From: Ascidiaceihabitans sp.
Lineage (GTDB): Bacteria; Pseudomonadota; Alphaproteobacteria; Rhodobacterales; Rhodobacteraceae
Length of the DNA stretch: 64,000 bases
Assembly: GCA_028825475.1 (NCBI GenBank)
Contig: JAPKAB010000012.1
Span: 1-64,000, forward strand
Reading direction: 5' to 3'
The first letter of the stretch is position 1. Every line of letters begins with the position of its first letter. This document shows positions 36,683 to 46,339 of the stretch, in pieces. The notes below the pieces were generated by a model. The model worked only from the letters and a program-made list of their open reading frames with translations. It was not told the origin of the DNA and ran no database searches. The position numbers and the translations under genes are program-made.

Positions 36683-38479
36683 TCATTCTGCCGCTGATAC
36701 TTCAGCGTGCGTATTATTTTCTTCGCTCGTGCCTTCTTCAAAAGGCTCTTCTACTAATACCGGCAACTGCATTTCAAACACTGCACCGCCTGCCTGACCG
36801 TTGCGTGCCGTTAGTCGACCACCCAAATCGTTGACGATGCCTGACGAAATGGCAAGGCCCAGCCCGACCCCATCACCCGCCTGCTTGGTAGTGTAGAATG
36901 GCTCAAACAGTCGATCCTTGTCCTCAATCCCCGGCCCATTGTCGCGCACGGTGAGAGTTGCGGTGTCACCAGCGGCAAGGATGATATCGACCTGTGGATT
37001 GCGTTCAAGTTTGGTTGCATCAAGCGCATTGCGCAGCAGGTTCACCAAGACCTGTTCAATGCGCATACGATCCCCCATTACAAGGACGGGTTCATCAGGG
37101 ATTATGCGCGTGATTTCGACCTGACGCTGACGCAACTGCGGTTCCATCATTGATAGCGACGAAGCAAGCGCAAGACCCATATCTACTGGGCTTAGCTCTG
37201 CAGCACCCTTGCGGGCATATGATTTTAACTGGCGTGTAATCGCGCTCATTCGTTCGATCAAACCATCGATGCGACCAAAGGCAGAAAGCGCTTCTTCAGG
37301 ACGATTGCGATTTAGCAAAAGACGCGCACCAGCCAGATAGGTTTTCATCGCCGCCAACGGCTGGTTCAACTCGTGACTAACCGCCGCTGACATCTCGCCC
37401 AAGGCGGCCAATTTACTAGATTGTTCCAACGTTTGTTCAGCCACTGCAAGTGTCTCTTGGACCCTCTCGCGTTCGGCAATTTCCCGCTGTAGGCGCAGGT
37501 TCAATGCGCGAAGCTCTGCCGATTCACGCTGGAACAACGCCATGCGAAACGCAGTACGCCGGCTTAGGAAATAGAAGGCAAAGGCCAGCAGAATCGCGAA
37601 ACCCATGATTTCGAGGGCTAAAACGCCATTCACCCGTTCGCGCACAGAGGTGAAACTGGTGAACGACACCATGCGCCAACCTCGAAACGCGATCCGGTTC
37701 TCGAGGCGCATTACCGCCTCACCTTTCATGTAGGCGTCAGGCGGCAAGGTCGTCCAATCAGATGTGGCCCGAATGGCCCGCTCAATCGCGCTTTGTGGGT
37801 CCTCGCGCGCTAGGGCCTCGGCCTCCATACGCCCACGCCAGCGCGGCTCAGTCGCCAAAATGATAGCACCTTCGCTGTCCGTCACAATCAGTGCATCTGA
37901 AATGCCAGCCCATGCACGCTCAAATTTTTGCAAATCGACCTCAACGGAAATAACACCCAACACCTCACCAGCCGACTGAACACGGCGCGAGTAAGTAAAG
38001 ATGAACCCACCCGCTTCGCGTGGTTCTACGGTAAAAATTGTGCCCTGCCCACGCAGCGCATTCACGAAGTGCGCAGTGTTTCGATTACTTTCGCCCAAAC
38101 GGTTACGGTCCGTGGCTGCAACTGTACGGCCATCGCTGTCGAGCAAAACCAAAGATGCCGCCCCAATTTCCTCAACGAAGGAAATCAAACGCTGTGTTGA
38201 TTGGGAGTAGTCTCCAGAATTAAGCGCACCGATCAGTGTAGGATCACGCGCCAACAGCTGTGGCACAATCGCGTTCTGGCGCAATTCGGACAACAGGTTA
38301 CCGGAATATAGCGCCAATCGTAGTTCGGCTCGATTTCGGGTGGTTTCCGTGAAACGGTCCGATAAGAGGTTATTGGTCACCGAAACAATCACAACTGCTA
38401 GAATAAGCAGCAACACTAAAGACAGCCGGACACGCCAACTCATCGCTTTATTTTGGCTGAAGACGCGCTCGTTTTTCAT
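36683..38479 (-). CDS. dctB: DctB-like sensor histidine kinase
   Basis: A 598-residue kinase. One transmembrane segment (about residues 17-37) and a second near residue 290 bracket a periplasmic PAS-like sensor, as in C4-dicarboxylate sensors. A coiled coil leads to the H-box AAVSHELNQPLAAMKTYLAG (phospho-His), then N-box VLVNLLRNALDAT and G-boxes VRDNGPGIED and GVGLGLAISSGIV. No transporter is adjacent, so the ligand is inferred. The annotated ATG abuts an 11-bp hairpin; an ATG at 38443 (MSWRVRL) is a possible start. Confidence 0.88.
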   Translation of the reverse strand: MKNERVFSQNKAMSWRVRLSLVLLLILAVVIVSVTNNLLSDRFTETTRNRAELRLALYSGNLLSELRQNAIVPQLLARDPTLIGALNSGDYSQSTQRLISFVEEIGAASLVLLDSDGRTVAATDRNRLGESNRNTAHFVNALRGQGTIFTVEPREAGGFIFTYSRRVQSAGEVLGVISVEVDLQKFERAWAGISDALIVTDSEGAIILATEPRWRGRMEAEALAREDPQSAIERAIRATSDWTTLPPDAYMKGEAVMRLENRIAFRGWRMVSFTSFTSVRERVNGVLALEIMGFAILLAFAFYFLSRRTAFRMALFQRESAELRALNLRLQREIAERERVQETLAVAEQTLEQSSKLAALGEMSAAVSHELNQPLAAMKTYLAGARLLLNRNRPEEALSAFGRIDGLIERMSAITRQLKSYARKGAAELSPVDMGLALASSLSMMEPQLRQRQVEITRIIPDEPVLVMGDRMRIEQVLVNLLRNALDATKLERNPQVDIILAAGDTATLTVRDNGPGIEDKDRLFEPFYTTKQAGDGVGLGLAISSGIVNDLGGRLTARNGQAGGAVFEMQLPVLVEEPFEEGTSEENNTHAEVSAAE

Positions 38480-38508
38480 CGCGCCAACCTAGACTGAAGG
38501 TTGGCGCG
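38480..38508. promoter_or_regulatory. 11-bp perfect hairpin between purQ and dctB
   Basis: CGCGCCAACCT and AGGTTGGCGCG flank a 7-base loop. It lies between the purQ stop and the dctB start and touches the first dctB ATG. There is no T run on either strand, so a simple intrinsic terminator is unlikely. It could block dctB translation or stop Rho-dependent transcripts. Confidence 0.55.
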
Positions 38509-38515
38509 GCTCAAG

Positions 38516-39184
38516 TCACGCAGGTGTTAGAATGCCAGACAATGCGCGGAACAGCGCCTGTCCGTCTGTGCCCCCGTGGCCCGCATCAGCTGCGCGCTCA
38601 GGGTGTGGCATCATGCCAAGGACGCGTTTGTTGGCAGATAGAATGCCCGCAATGTCGCCTTTGGCCCCGTTTGGGTTGTCTGTGTACGTAAATGCAACGC
38701 GATCTTCGCCTTGCAAACGCGCGATTGTCTCGTCGTCTGCAAAGTAGTTGCCATCGTGGTGCGCGATTGGAATGTCGATAACATCGCCTGCAGAATACCC
38801 TTCGGTATAGGCACATTGCGACGTCACAACATTCAAGCCAACTGTCTTACAGATGTATTTAAGGCCCGCATTGCGCAGCAAAGCGCCAGGTAAAACACCC
38901 GTTTCAGCAAGAACCTGAAAACCGTTGCAGATACCAATAGCATACCCACCACGATCTGCGTGGGCTTTCACCTCATTGCAAATCGGTGAGTTGGCAGCGA
39001 TTGCGCCGCAACGCAGATAGTCGCCGAACGAAAAACCACCCGGAACACCAACAATATCAACGCCGTCTGGCAGTTTAGTGTCTTTGTGCCAAACCATAGA
39101 CACTTTGGCACCCGCCGCTTCAAAAGCTACCGCAAGGTCGCGGTCACAGTTAGATCCAGGAAAAACAACGACCGCTGCATGCAT
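38516..39184 (-). CDS. purQ: Phosphoribosylformylglycinamidine synthase subunit PurQ
   Basis: The glutaminase subunit (222 aa) that supplies ammonia for step 4 of purine synthesis. The nucleophile Cys is in [13 protein letters not shown] and the His/Glu pair in GMMPHPERA. The N-terminal [20 protein letters not shown] is family-typical. It overlaps purS by one base and follows purC and purS in the same direction. Confidence 0.96.
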   Translation of the reverse strand: MHAAVVVFPGSNCDRDLAVAFEAAGAKVSMVWHKDTKLPDGVDIVGVPGGFSFGDYLRCGAIAANSPICNEVKAHADRGGYAIGICNGFQVLAETGVLPGALLRNAGLKYICKTVGLNVVTSQCAYTEGYSAGDVIDIPIAHHDGNYFADDETIARLQGEDRVAFTYTDNPNGAKGDIAGILSANKRVLGMMPHPERAADAGHGGTDGQALFRALSGILTPA

Positions 39185-39414
39185 CAGGACATCTCCACCG
39201 TGTAGGATTCAATAACCATGTTAGAGAGCAACTTTTCGCACATCTCGTTCACAGTGGCTTCTGTTGTGCCGTCAGCAAGATCAAGTTCAATGACTTTGCC
39301 CTGACGAACGCCGTTCACGCCGTCAAAACCCATTGCACCCAAAGCATGACGCACCGCTTCACCTTGCGGATCCAACACACCATTCTTCAACATTACATGT
39401 ACTCGAGCTTTCAT
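39184..39414 (-). CDS. purS: Phosphoribosylformylglycinamidine synthase subunit PurS
   Basis: A 76-residue small subunit that joins PurQ and PurL. The sequence has [20 protein letters not shown] and the strand [11 protein letters not shown], which match the family throughout. It lies 53 bases after purC. Confidence 0.95.
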   Translation of the reverse strand: MKARVHVMLKNGVLDPQGEAVRHALGAMGFDGVNGVRQGKVIELDLADGTTEATVNEMCEKLLSNMVIESYTVEMS

Positions 39415-39467
39415 AGCGCCATCGCCTCTATCTTCTTAGTTTGATCAAATTCGAAAACCGACCCAGA

Positions 39468-40229
39468 TCAGTTGACCAGGGTTGGTTTTGTCGGTGTTGT
39501 GGATGTTTTAGGCATCACGCCCAAACGGTTGGCCACTTCGGTATATGCATCTGCAAGGCTACCTAGATCGCGGCGGAACACATCTTTGTCCAGCTTGCGG
39601 CCTGTTTCCATGTCCCACAAACGACAGCTGTCTGGGCTGATTTCATCTGCAACAATCAAACGCTGGAAGTCGCCATCATAAACGCGACCTACTTCGATTT
39701 TAAAGTCGACCAGTTTGATACCAACAGCAAACATCACACCAGACATGAAGTCATTTACCCGTAGCGCGAGGCTTAGGATGTCTTCCATGTCTTGTTGGCT
39801 GGCCCAACCAAAGGCCGCGATGTGCTCTTCAGAGACCAATGGATCGCCAAGGCTGTCATCTTTATAGCAATACTCAACGATTGGACGCGGCAGCTGTGTG
39901 CCCTCATCAATGCCCAGACGGGTGGACATAGTGCCCGCCGCGTAGTTGCGCACGATGATCTCCAGCGGCACAATCTCGCAAGATTTGCACAATTGCTCAC
40001 GCATGTTCAGGCGTTTGATAAAGTGGTTTGGAACACCAATCTGGGTCAAACCCTTCATGAAGTATTCAGACAACATGTTGTTAAGAACACCCTTGCCGTC
40101 GATGACGTCTTTTTTCTCTGCGTTAAAGGCAGTGGCGTCATCCTTAAAGTATTGGACAATCGTGCCGGGCTCTGGACCTTCATATAAGATCTTTGCTTTG
40201 CCTTCGTAAATTTTATTGCGCCGGGCCAT
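39468..40229 (-). CDS. purC: SAICAR synthetase PurC
   Basis: A 253-residue ligase that joins aspartate to CAIR in purine synthesis. [13 protein letters not shown], the [12 protein letters not shown] loop and the [14 protein letters not shown] segment are diagnostic. The ATG at 40229 begins the conserved region; the frame remains open upstream without a ribosome site or homology. The 3' neighbour order purC-purS-purQ is common in alphaproteobacteria. The intergenic region 40230-40557 must hold its promoter and that of the divergent gene; I found no clear operator there. Confidence 0.95.
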   Translation of the reverse strand: MARRNKIYEGKAKILYEGPEPGTIVQYFKDDATAFNAEKKDVIDGKGVLNNMLSEYFMKGLTQIGVPNHFIKRLNMREQLCKSCEIVPLEIIVRNYAAGTMSTRLGIDEGTQLPRPIVEYCYKDDSLGDPLVSEEHIAAFGWASQQDMEDILSLALRVNDFMSGVMFAVGIKLVDFKIEVGRVYDGDFQRLIVADEISPDSCRLWDMETGRKLDKDVFRRDLGSLADAYTEVANRLGVMPKTSTTPTKPTLVN

Positions 40230-40557
40230 GGGCGTCCTTTCAGTATAGGAAAGGGTCCGAGTCCCTCTCAGTTGTCGCTCTCTTAAGGCATGCAGGTGAG
40301 CGTCGCAAGCAACCGACTTCGCAAAGCTAACTCCTGAACAGTCAGAGAGCGTGAATCGATGAAATAATTTGTGCCATGGGTTGTGCAAAAGAGACCTCAT
40401 ATTGACAAGATACACAGGAATTACGAAACGGCTGATCGACACAGCTTAACTAAAAACATCAATACAAACCTTTGAGTTTCCAGCTAAGAACCATGAATAC
40501 CGGCATTCAGTTAATCACATGGTCACGCACCCAAAATAACCTACGTGAGGGGTTATA

Positions 40558-42459
40558 GTGGGTGAGATTAAGATGCCGCATCGAGTCAAAGCACGAAATA
40601 TTGGTCAGGTGTTGCTCAGGGCGATTTTGCCGCTGAGTATCCTTTCGGTCTGCATGTATTTGTTGTCACCGCATCTGACACGCAATTTGATGCTGGAATT
40701 TCCAAAGCAATTGGCACAAATCCACTGGTCTGCTTGGTCTGCGGCCTCTCTATTGACGCTCATTAGCCTGTGGACTGTGGGACGTTATGATGGCGTAGCC
40801 CACCAACACTTCGCAACACGGGTACCACAGGGACAGGCCCGCATCGCAGGGACCTTGTCAATTTCGATTGCCCAAACATTAGGGTTCGGATTGTTCACTG
40901 GCGCATTGGTGCGATGGCGGTTGTTGCACGATGTTTCTTTCGGCATGGCGCTTAAACTGTCCGCCTTTGTTTCTGTCTCATTCATGTTGTGTTTGGCTGT
41001 TGTCACCGCACTTGTTTGCGTCCTGTTGCCTTCTCCCGATTGGACCTTTGCCCCTGCAATGTTGGTTTTACTGACATTACCAATTGGCATCGCGGTCATG
41101 TTTCGTTGGCCAAACCTGACCACTGGCCGTTTCGTCTTCCGGTTCCCCAACCTTTCATGTAGCTTCGCTATTCTAAGCTGGACCTTGGTCGATACGGTCG
41201 CGATGGCTGGTGTTATCTACGTCCTACTGCCCAGCAGTGCCGAAATCTCATTCACTGCGTTCCTCCCCATATTCCTGTTGGCACTGGGTGCCGCCCTGCC
41301 CTGCACAACGCCCGGCGGCGTTGGGCCGTTTGAATTGATGATGCTGGGATTACTGCCCCAGCTTCCCGCCAGCGAGGTGTTGGGCAGTATCGTAGCTTTC
41401 CGCATTGTCTATTATGCAATCCCTGCCCTGTGCAGTCTCCTTGCCCTAATCCGTCCCTTCAGATCTGGCGCGGGCGAACCTTCATTGGCAGCAATACATC
41501 CACCCGAAAGCAACCAAGCAGAGGTTCAGATCATCGCCCAAAACGGCGGGCGTATTTTGCCCACTTTGGACGGTCTCAGCGCCATCTGGCCAACCAGCCA
41601 AACCTTAACTGCGCTGTTTAACCCAATATCCGGCAGCATGAACGCCGCGCTATCAGCCCTAAAGACTGAAGCAGCCAGTTTGGGTAAAATCCCGCTTGTT
41701 TATAAATGTAACAGCCGCAATGCCGCTGCACTGCGCCGCCACCACTGGTCCATCATGCACATGTCAGATGATGCCATGATCGCCCCACAGCATTTTGCGC
41801 TCAACACACCAGCCCTGCGCACATTGCGGCGCAAACTACGGGCCGCCACGAAAAGTGGTATCTTAATCCATACAGATAAGATCACGGATTGGCCGACACT
41901 TCACCAGATCGACCAGGATTGGCAAAACACACATGGCGCTGCGCGCGGCGGTACGATGGGACGTTTTGAAATCGGATATCTATCCAACCACTTCATAGCA
42001 CGCGCCGAACATCAAGGCCGCCTATGTGCCTTTGTCACCTTTCAGAAAGGCGACAATGAATGGTGCTTAGATGTCATGCGCCACACATCAAAAATGCCCG
42101 ACGGCACCATGCACGCTCTTGTCCACAGCGCAATTACAATGGCAAAAGAATTGGGGATCGAACGCCTTAGCCTTGCCGCAACACCCGCCTGTCCTGACCC
42201 AAGCAGCCGTTTTTTCCGTTGGTCTGCGCGGCGCGCGGTTTCGAAGGCTGGTGGTACAGGCCTGCGACAATTCAAATCTGCATTCGCCCCCAGTTGGAAA
42301 CCGCGCTACGCCGCTGCACAAACCCCTTTATCTTTGGCCATTGGACTAGCAGATATCACTCGTGAAGTTCACAATCCCAACACGATCACGCCTGCAGAAC
42401 CACGAAAAATTCATAACTTTGATGAATATTATGAACTGGCCTCAAAACAGGCCTCATGA
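40558..42459 (+). CDS. MprF-like protein: membrane flippase domain plus DUF2156 aminoacyl-phosphatidylglycerol synthase
   Basis: A 633-residue two-part protein. The first ~310 residues contain about eight membrane helices with family-like TPGGVGPFELMMLGLLP. The C-terminal ~280 residues resemble the GNAT-type DUF2156 domain (IHTDKITDWPTLHQIDQDW; GIERLSLAATPACPDP), which transfers Lys or Ala from tRNA to phosphatidylglycerol. It would reduce membrane negative charge. A GTG at 40558 has GAGGGG five bases upstream; the ATG at 40573 is an alternative. It lies upstream of the methyltransferase gene on the same strand by 36 bases. Confidence 0.82.
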   Translation: MGEIKMPHRVKARNIGQVLLRAILPLSILSVCMYLLSPHLTRNLMLEFPKQLAQIHWSAWSAASLLTLISLWTVGRYDGVAHQHFATRVPQGQARIAGTLSISIAQTLGFGLFTGALVRWRLLHDVSFGMALKLSAFVSVSFMLCLAVVTALVCVLLPSPDWTFAPAMLVLLTLPIGIAVMFRWPNLTTGRFVFRFPNLSCSFAILSWTLVDTVAMAGVIYVLLPSSAEISFTAFLPIFLLALGAALPCTTPGGVGPFELMMLGLLPQLPASEVLGSIVAFRIVYYAIPALCSLLALIRPFRSGAGEPSLAAIHPPESNQAEVQIIAQNGGRILPTLDGLSAIWPTSQTLTALFNPISGSMNAALSALKTEAASLGKIPLVYKCNSRNAAALRRHHWSIMHMSDDAMIAPQHFALNTPALRTLRRKLRAATKSGILIHTDKITDWPTLHQIDQDWQNTHGAARGGTMGRFEIGYLSNHFIARAEHQGRLCAFVTFQKGDNEWCLDVMRHTSKMPDGTMHALVHSAITMAKELGIERLSLAATPACPDPSSRFFRWSARRAVSKAGGTGLRQFKSAFAPSWKPRYAAAQTPLSLAIGLADITREVHNPNTITPAEPRKIHNFDEYYELASKQAS

Positions 42460-42495
42460 CACAGCACGTATAAATCAATGTGCAGGACATGAACC

Positions 42496-43515
42496 ATGAC
42501 AAATATTCTAATCCAACTCCTTGAAGAAAAAGGTGTTTTACTGGCCGACGGTGCCACAGGCACAAACCTGTTCAACATGGGTCTTATGTCTGGCGATGCG
42601 CCAGAGATGTGGAATACGGACGAACCAGCGAAAATCCGCAAATTGTACAGCGGCGCGGTTGATGCCGGCAGCGATATTTTCCTGACCAATTCTTTTGGTG
42701 CCAATGCCTCGCGCTTGCGCTTGCACGGTGCCGAAAAACGGGCCCATGAACTTAGCCGTGTATCGGCCGAAATTGCACGCGACATTGCAGATCAGGCAGG
42801 CCGCAAAATCATCGTTGCAGGCTCGGTCGGCCCAACTGGTGAAATCATGCAGCCTGTTGGTGAACTTACACACGCCCTTGCTGTTGAGATGTTCCACGAA
42901 ACAGCCGACGGCTTAAAGGCAGGTGGCGCGGATGTGGCATGGGTTGAAACCATTTCTGCCCCCGAAGAATATCGCGCGGCCGCCGAAGGCTTTGCTTTGG
43001 CCGGTATCGACTTTGTTGGCACCATGAGTTTTGATACCGCAGGACGTACCATGATGGGCATGACCAGTGCGGATATGGTCAAAATGGTCGATGAGATCGC
43101 AAACACGCCACTCGCTTTTGGCGCAAACTGTGGCACCGGTTCTTCGGATCTGTTGCGCACTGTTCTGGGTTTTGCGTCCCAAGGCAGCAACGTTCCAATC
43201 GTCGCCAAGGGCAATGCCGGTATCCCGAAATATGTTGAAGGCCACATTCACTACGACGGCACACCAGAACTGATGGCAGATTATGCGGTGATGGCGCGCG
43301 CCTGTGGTGCCAAAATCATCGGCGGGTGCTGTGGCACGTTGCCAAACCACCTGCGCGCAATGCGCGAAGCTTTGGACACGCGCACAATGGCTGAGGCCCC
43401 TAGCCTTGAAGAAATTGCAGCAAAATTGGGTGCGTTTTCATCTGCAACAGACGGAACTGGTGACAACGAACCAGGCCCACGCCGAACCCGCCGCAGCCGT
43501 CAAAAGGACCTCTAA
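42496..43515 (+). CDS. Homocysteine S-methyltransferase component (betaine-homocysteine methyltransferase-like)
   Basis: A 339-residue zinc-dependent methyltransferase that makes methionine from homocysteine. LLADGATGTNLFNMGL starts the barrel; the zinc ligands are Cys in FGANCGTGSSDLL and the pair in IIGGCCGTLPNHL. It is often annotated as Bmt, but the corrinoid protein and DUF1638 genes downstream match the split cobalamin-dependent methionine synthase reported, as I recall, in Phaeobacter inhibens. I favour that role. The C-terminus has a basic tail (RRTRRSRQKDL). Confidence 0.88.
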   Translation: MTNILIQLLEEKGVLLADGATGTNLFNMGLMSGDAPEMWNTDEPAKIRKLYSGAVDAGSDIFLTNSFGANASRLRLHGAEKRAHELSRVSAEIARDIADQAGRKIIVAGSVGPTGEIMQPVGELTHALAVEMFHETADGLKAGGADVAWVETISAPEEYRAAAEGFALAGIDFVGTMSFDTAGRTMMGMTSADMVKMVDEIANTPLAFGANCGTGSSDLLRTVLGFASQGSNVPIVAKGNAGIPKYVEGHIHYDGTPELMADYAVMARACGAKIIGGCCGTLPNHLRAMREALDTRTMAEAPSLEEIAAKLGAFSSATDGTGDNEPGPRRTRRSRQKDL

Positions 43516-43718
43516 AGTTGTGTGAAGGCAAGCACTGTTCGCCCAGTCAAGGGGGCGGACAGCAAAATTGAAATGGCGGTGTTCGTAAATCTGCGCCATC
43601 TTCATGAAAATAATGAGAGAAAACGGACCATCACGGGTCTAGTTTATTGTTTGAATTTCCAGTTATTCCTGTAAAAAACAGCATCAAATGCAAGCGCTAG
43701 GTCGCGCACAGCATCGCC

Positions 43719-43786
43719 AATGTCGCAAAATGAAAAGTCACGCTGCGACATTCTGACAAAACTGAATCAACGATGGGGCGTGCCCC
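43719..43786 (+). promoter_or_regulatory. Hairpins in the leader of the corrinoid protein gene
   Basis: The 294-base gap before the corrinoid gene contains AATGTCGCA...TGCGACATT (43719-43752, 9-bp perfect stem, 16-base loop) and GGGGCGTGCCCC (43775-43786), both close upstream of the start at 43810. A further inverted repeat ATGGCG...CGCCAT lies near 43573-43602. They could be a leader control element. I could not match a known SAM, SAH or cobalamin riboswitch. Confidence 0.4.
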
Positions 43787-43809
43787 TACCTTTTGCAAAG
43801 GACACTTAC

Positions 43810-44508
43810 ATGTCAGACGACGCAGATATCATCCTAGCTGAACTGGACGACGAAGAACTGGTTCAACAGATGTTTGACGACCTTTACGACGGCCTCAAAG
43901 AAGAGATCGAAGAGGCTGTTAACATCCTACTTTCACGGGATTGGGCACCATATGACGTTTTGACCAAAGCACTGGTTGGCGGCATGACAATTGTTGGCGC
44001 TGATTTCCGCGATGGTATCTTGTTCGTACCAGAGGTTCTGTTGGCCGCAAATGCAATGAAGGGTGGCATGTTCATCCTCAAGCCGTTGCTTGCAGAAACA
44101 GGTGCGCCGCGCGTTGGTAAGATGGTTATCGGCACCGTCAAAGGCGACATCCACGATATTGGTAAAAACCTTGTTGGTATGATGATGGAAGGCGCTGGCT
44201 TTGAAGTTGTTGACCTTGGCATCAACAACGCTGTCGAGGCCTACCTTGAAGCGATGGAAGAAGAAGGCCCTGATATCCTTGGTATGTCTGCCCTACTCAC
44301 CACCACAATGCCCTACATGAAAGTCGTGATCGACACGATGATCGAACAAGGTATTCGCGATGACTACGTCGTCCTTGTTGGCGGCGCACCGCTAAACGAA
44401 GAGTTCGGCAAAGCCATTGGCGCAGACGCCTATTGCCGTGACGCAGCCGTAGCTGTTGAAACCGCAAAAGAATTCATGGACCGCAAGCACAACCAAATGT
44501 CCGCTTAG
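43810..44508 (+). CDS. Corrinoid (B12-binding) protein of methionine synthase type
   Basis: A 232-residue two-domain protein: a helical cap (residues 1-90; ALVGGMTIVGADFRDGILFVPEVLLAA) and a Rossmann-like B12 domain with GTVKGDIHDIGKNLVGMM, whose DxHxxG His ligates cobalt, followed by MSALLTTTMPYM and VVLVGGAPLN. It would carry the methyl group from methyltetrahydrofolate to the homocysteine methyltransferase encoded upstream. AAAGGA lies 8 bases before the ATG at 43810. Confidence 0.93.
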   Translation: MSDDADIILAELDDEELVQQMFDDLYDGLKEEIEEAVNILLSRDWAPYDVLTKALVGGMTIVGADFRDGILFVPEVLLAANAMKGGMFILKPLLAETGAPRVGKMVIGTVKGDIHDIGKNLVGMMMEGAGFEVVDLGINNAVEAYLEAMEEEGPDILGMSALLTTTMPYMKVVIDTMIEQGIRDDYVVLVGGAPLNEEFGKAIGADAYCRDAAVAVETAKEFMDRKHNQMSA

Positions 44509-44581
44509 GTCCAAGACCAACTTCTAGATTTGGGCCTGTTGCGATGTAGATCGCGGCAGGCCTTTTTCGTAAGGTGATACT

Positions 44582-45217
44582 ATGACCCAAATCAGTGATG
44601 CAGAACTGACAGAAAATGGACTGGCGGAAATGGCCGCTGGCCGTATCCTTTTGATTGCTTGCGGTGCATTGGCGCGCGAAATCTTGGACCTGAAAAAGGC
44701 CAATGGCTGGGATCACATGGATCTGACCTGTTTACCTGCCAAGCTGCACCTTTACCCTGAAAAGATCACTGAGGCAGTGACCGAAGCGGTGGCCAAACAC
44801 CGCGCATCATACGACGAAATCTTTGTTGTTTACGCTGATTGTGGAACAGGCGGATTGCTGCAATCCGCCTGTGATGACATGGGTGTAAAGATGATTGCAG
44901 GTCCACACTGTTACAGTTTTTTCGAGGGAAATGAACGGTTTGCAGACATAAGTGAAAGTGAATTCACCGCCTTCTACCTCACTGACTTTTTGGTCCGCCA
45001 GTTTGAGGCCTTCATCATCAAACCGATGGGCCTGGACCGTCACCCAGAACTGCGCGACATGTATTTTGGGAACTACGAAAAACTGGTCTATCAGGCCCAA
45101 ACAGACGATCCCGCCCTAACGGAAAAGGCGAAAGCCGCCGCTGAAACCCTTGGGCTCGCGTTTGAACGCCGCCTCACAGGATACGGTGATCTGGAAGTAA
45201 CGCTAAAGGCGCTTTAA
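44582..45217 (+). CDS. DUF1638 domain-containing protein
   Basis: A 211-residue soluble protein. Conserved-looking elements are RILLIACGALAREIL (Cys), YADCGTGGLLQSACD (two Cys) and GPHCYSFFEGNERF (Cys/His), hinting at metal binding. It sits 73 bases after the corrinoid gene. As I recall, genetic data in Phaeobacter link this family to function of the split methionine synthase; its exact activity is unknown. The stop overlaps the stop of the convergent sufE-like gene. Confidence 0.85.
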   Translation: MTQISDAELTENGLAEMAAGRILLIACGALAREILDLKKANGWDHMDLTCLPAKLHLYPEKITEAVTEAVAKHRASYDEIFVVYADCGTGGLLQSACDDMGVKMIAGPHCYSFFEGNERFADISESEFTAFYLTDFLVRQFEAFIIKPMGLDRHPELRDMYFGNYEKLVYQAQTDDPALTEKAKAAAETLGLAFERRLTGYGDLEVTLKAL

Positions 45218-45621
45218 CCGGCCGAAGCAACCAGACGAATACGCTCAATCATCGCACGCACGCCGTTAGAACGCTGCGCTGACAAATGATCGTTTAGCCC
45301 AAGACGTGCCATTTCGCCGTGTGCATCCACGGCCAAAACCTCTTTCAGGGTCAAACCGTTGTATAACTTGCGCAAAACCGCAACCAAGCCGCGCACAATC
45401 ATCGCATCGCTTTCGCCGTCAAAGGTAAATACGCCGCCTGAAACCGTTGGATGAAGCCATACTTGACTTGCACACCCGTCCACTTTGGTTGCTGGTGCCT
45501 TAAGTGCATCAGGCAAAGGATCCATCGCTTTGCCCATATCGATCACAAACCGATAACGGTCTTCCCAATCTTCTAGGAATTCAAAATCTTCAACGATCTC
45601 TTCAAAGTCAGGACTGGCCAT
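45214..45621 (-). CDS. SufE family sulfur acceptor
   Basis: A 135-residue protein that accepts sulfur from cysteine desulfurase SufS. The active Cys is in KVDGCASQVWL near residue 50. FEFLEDWEDRYRFVIDMGK is the typical N-terminus. I use the ATG at 45621 (MASPDF), with another ATG immediately before it and GAGGG just upstream. It converges on DUF1638 with overlapping stop codons (45214-45217). Confidence 0.92.
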   Translation of the reverse strand: MASPDFEEIVEDFEFLEDWEDRYRFVIDMGKAMDPLPDALKAPATKVDGCASQVWLHPTVSGGVFTFDGESDAMIVRGLVAVLRKLYNGLTLKEVLAVDAHGEMARLGLNDHLSAQRSNGVRAMIERIRLVASAG

Positions 45622-45754
45622 CATACCCTCATCTACAGTGTAACAGACAGGTAGTGCGCACCTCCCCAAAGGTCCACACCCTTTTCAGGCCACACTCTTC
45701 CCAACGCCATCACAATAGGCTACCAAATATGAAAACAACATTGCGGGCAGCCTT

Positions 45755-46285
45755 ATGCGTATTTTGACCACAGCAGTTCTTATTTCAGCCGTATCCCTCA
45801 GCGCTTGCGGTGCAATCCGTGAAAGCGCTGTAAATCCCATAAACTGGTTTGGCAAAGGCCGTGCATCAAAAGCTGTTTCCGAACAAGCAGAGCCGACCAA
45901 TCCGCTGATCTCTGAGGCCAAGAGCGGTCTTTTCAAAATGAAACGAGACCGCGATGCAATTTATCTTGGGATGCCGATCGATCAGGTCACAAATCTAGTT
46001 ATTGAACGAGTTCCAGGTGGTGCCATCATCCGCGCGACTGGCCTAACAGCGGTCCAAGGCGTTTTTCAGGTTCAGCTAACTCCAGCAACAGAAGACGAGA
46101 CACCAGTTAATGGTGTTTTGACATATCGTTTGGAAGGCATTCGGCCTCCATCGGCACGCGCTGTCGGTTCAACGCATACACGCACAGTTGTTGCAGCACG
46201 TGCTTTGACAGACCAAGAGCTGTCAGACGTTCGCACAATCCGTGTCGAAGCTGCACGCAACGCACAAACATCGCGCCGCCGCTGA
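45755..46285 (+). CDS. Conserved hypothetical lipoprotein
   Basis: A 176-residue secreted protein with a lipobox (LISAVSLSACG, Cys at residue 18) and no membrane segment after it. The mature part is predicted to be a mixed alpha/beta domain with RDAIYLGMPIDQ and LTYRLEGIRPPSARAVG. I do not recognise the family. It is alone between two minus-strand genes. Confidence 0.75.
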   Translation: MRILTTAVLISAVSLSACGAIRESAVNPINWFGKGRASKAVSEQAEPTNPLISEAKSGLFKMKRDRDAIYLGMPIDQVTNLVIERVPGGAIIRATGLTAVQGVFQVQLTPATEDETPVNGVLTYRLEGIRPPSARAVGSTHTRTVVAARALTDQELSDVRTIRVEAARNAQTSRRR

Positions 46286-46339
46286 TTACGAATTAGATTG
46301 AAAGGGTGAAACTGGCAGGATCAATCGATCCTGACCCAA

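Noticed and set aside
43516-43809. SAM or cobalamin riboswitch before the corrinoid gene
   Set aside because: Hairpins are present but no known conserved core could be matched by eye.
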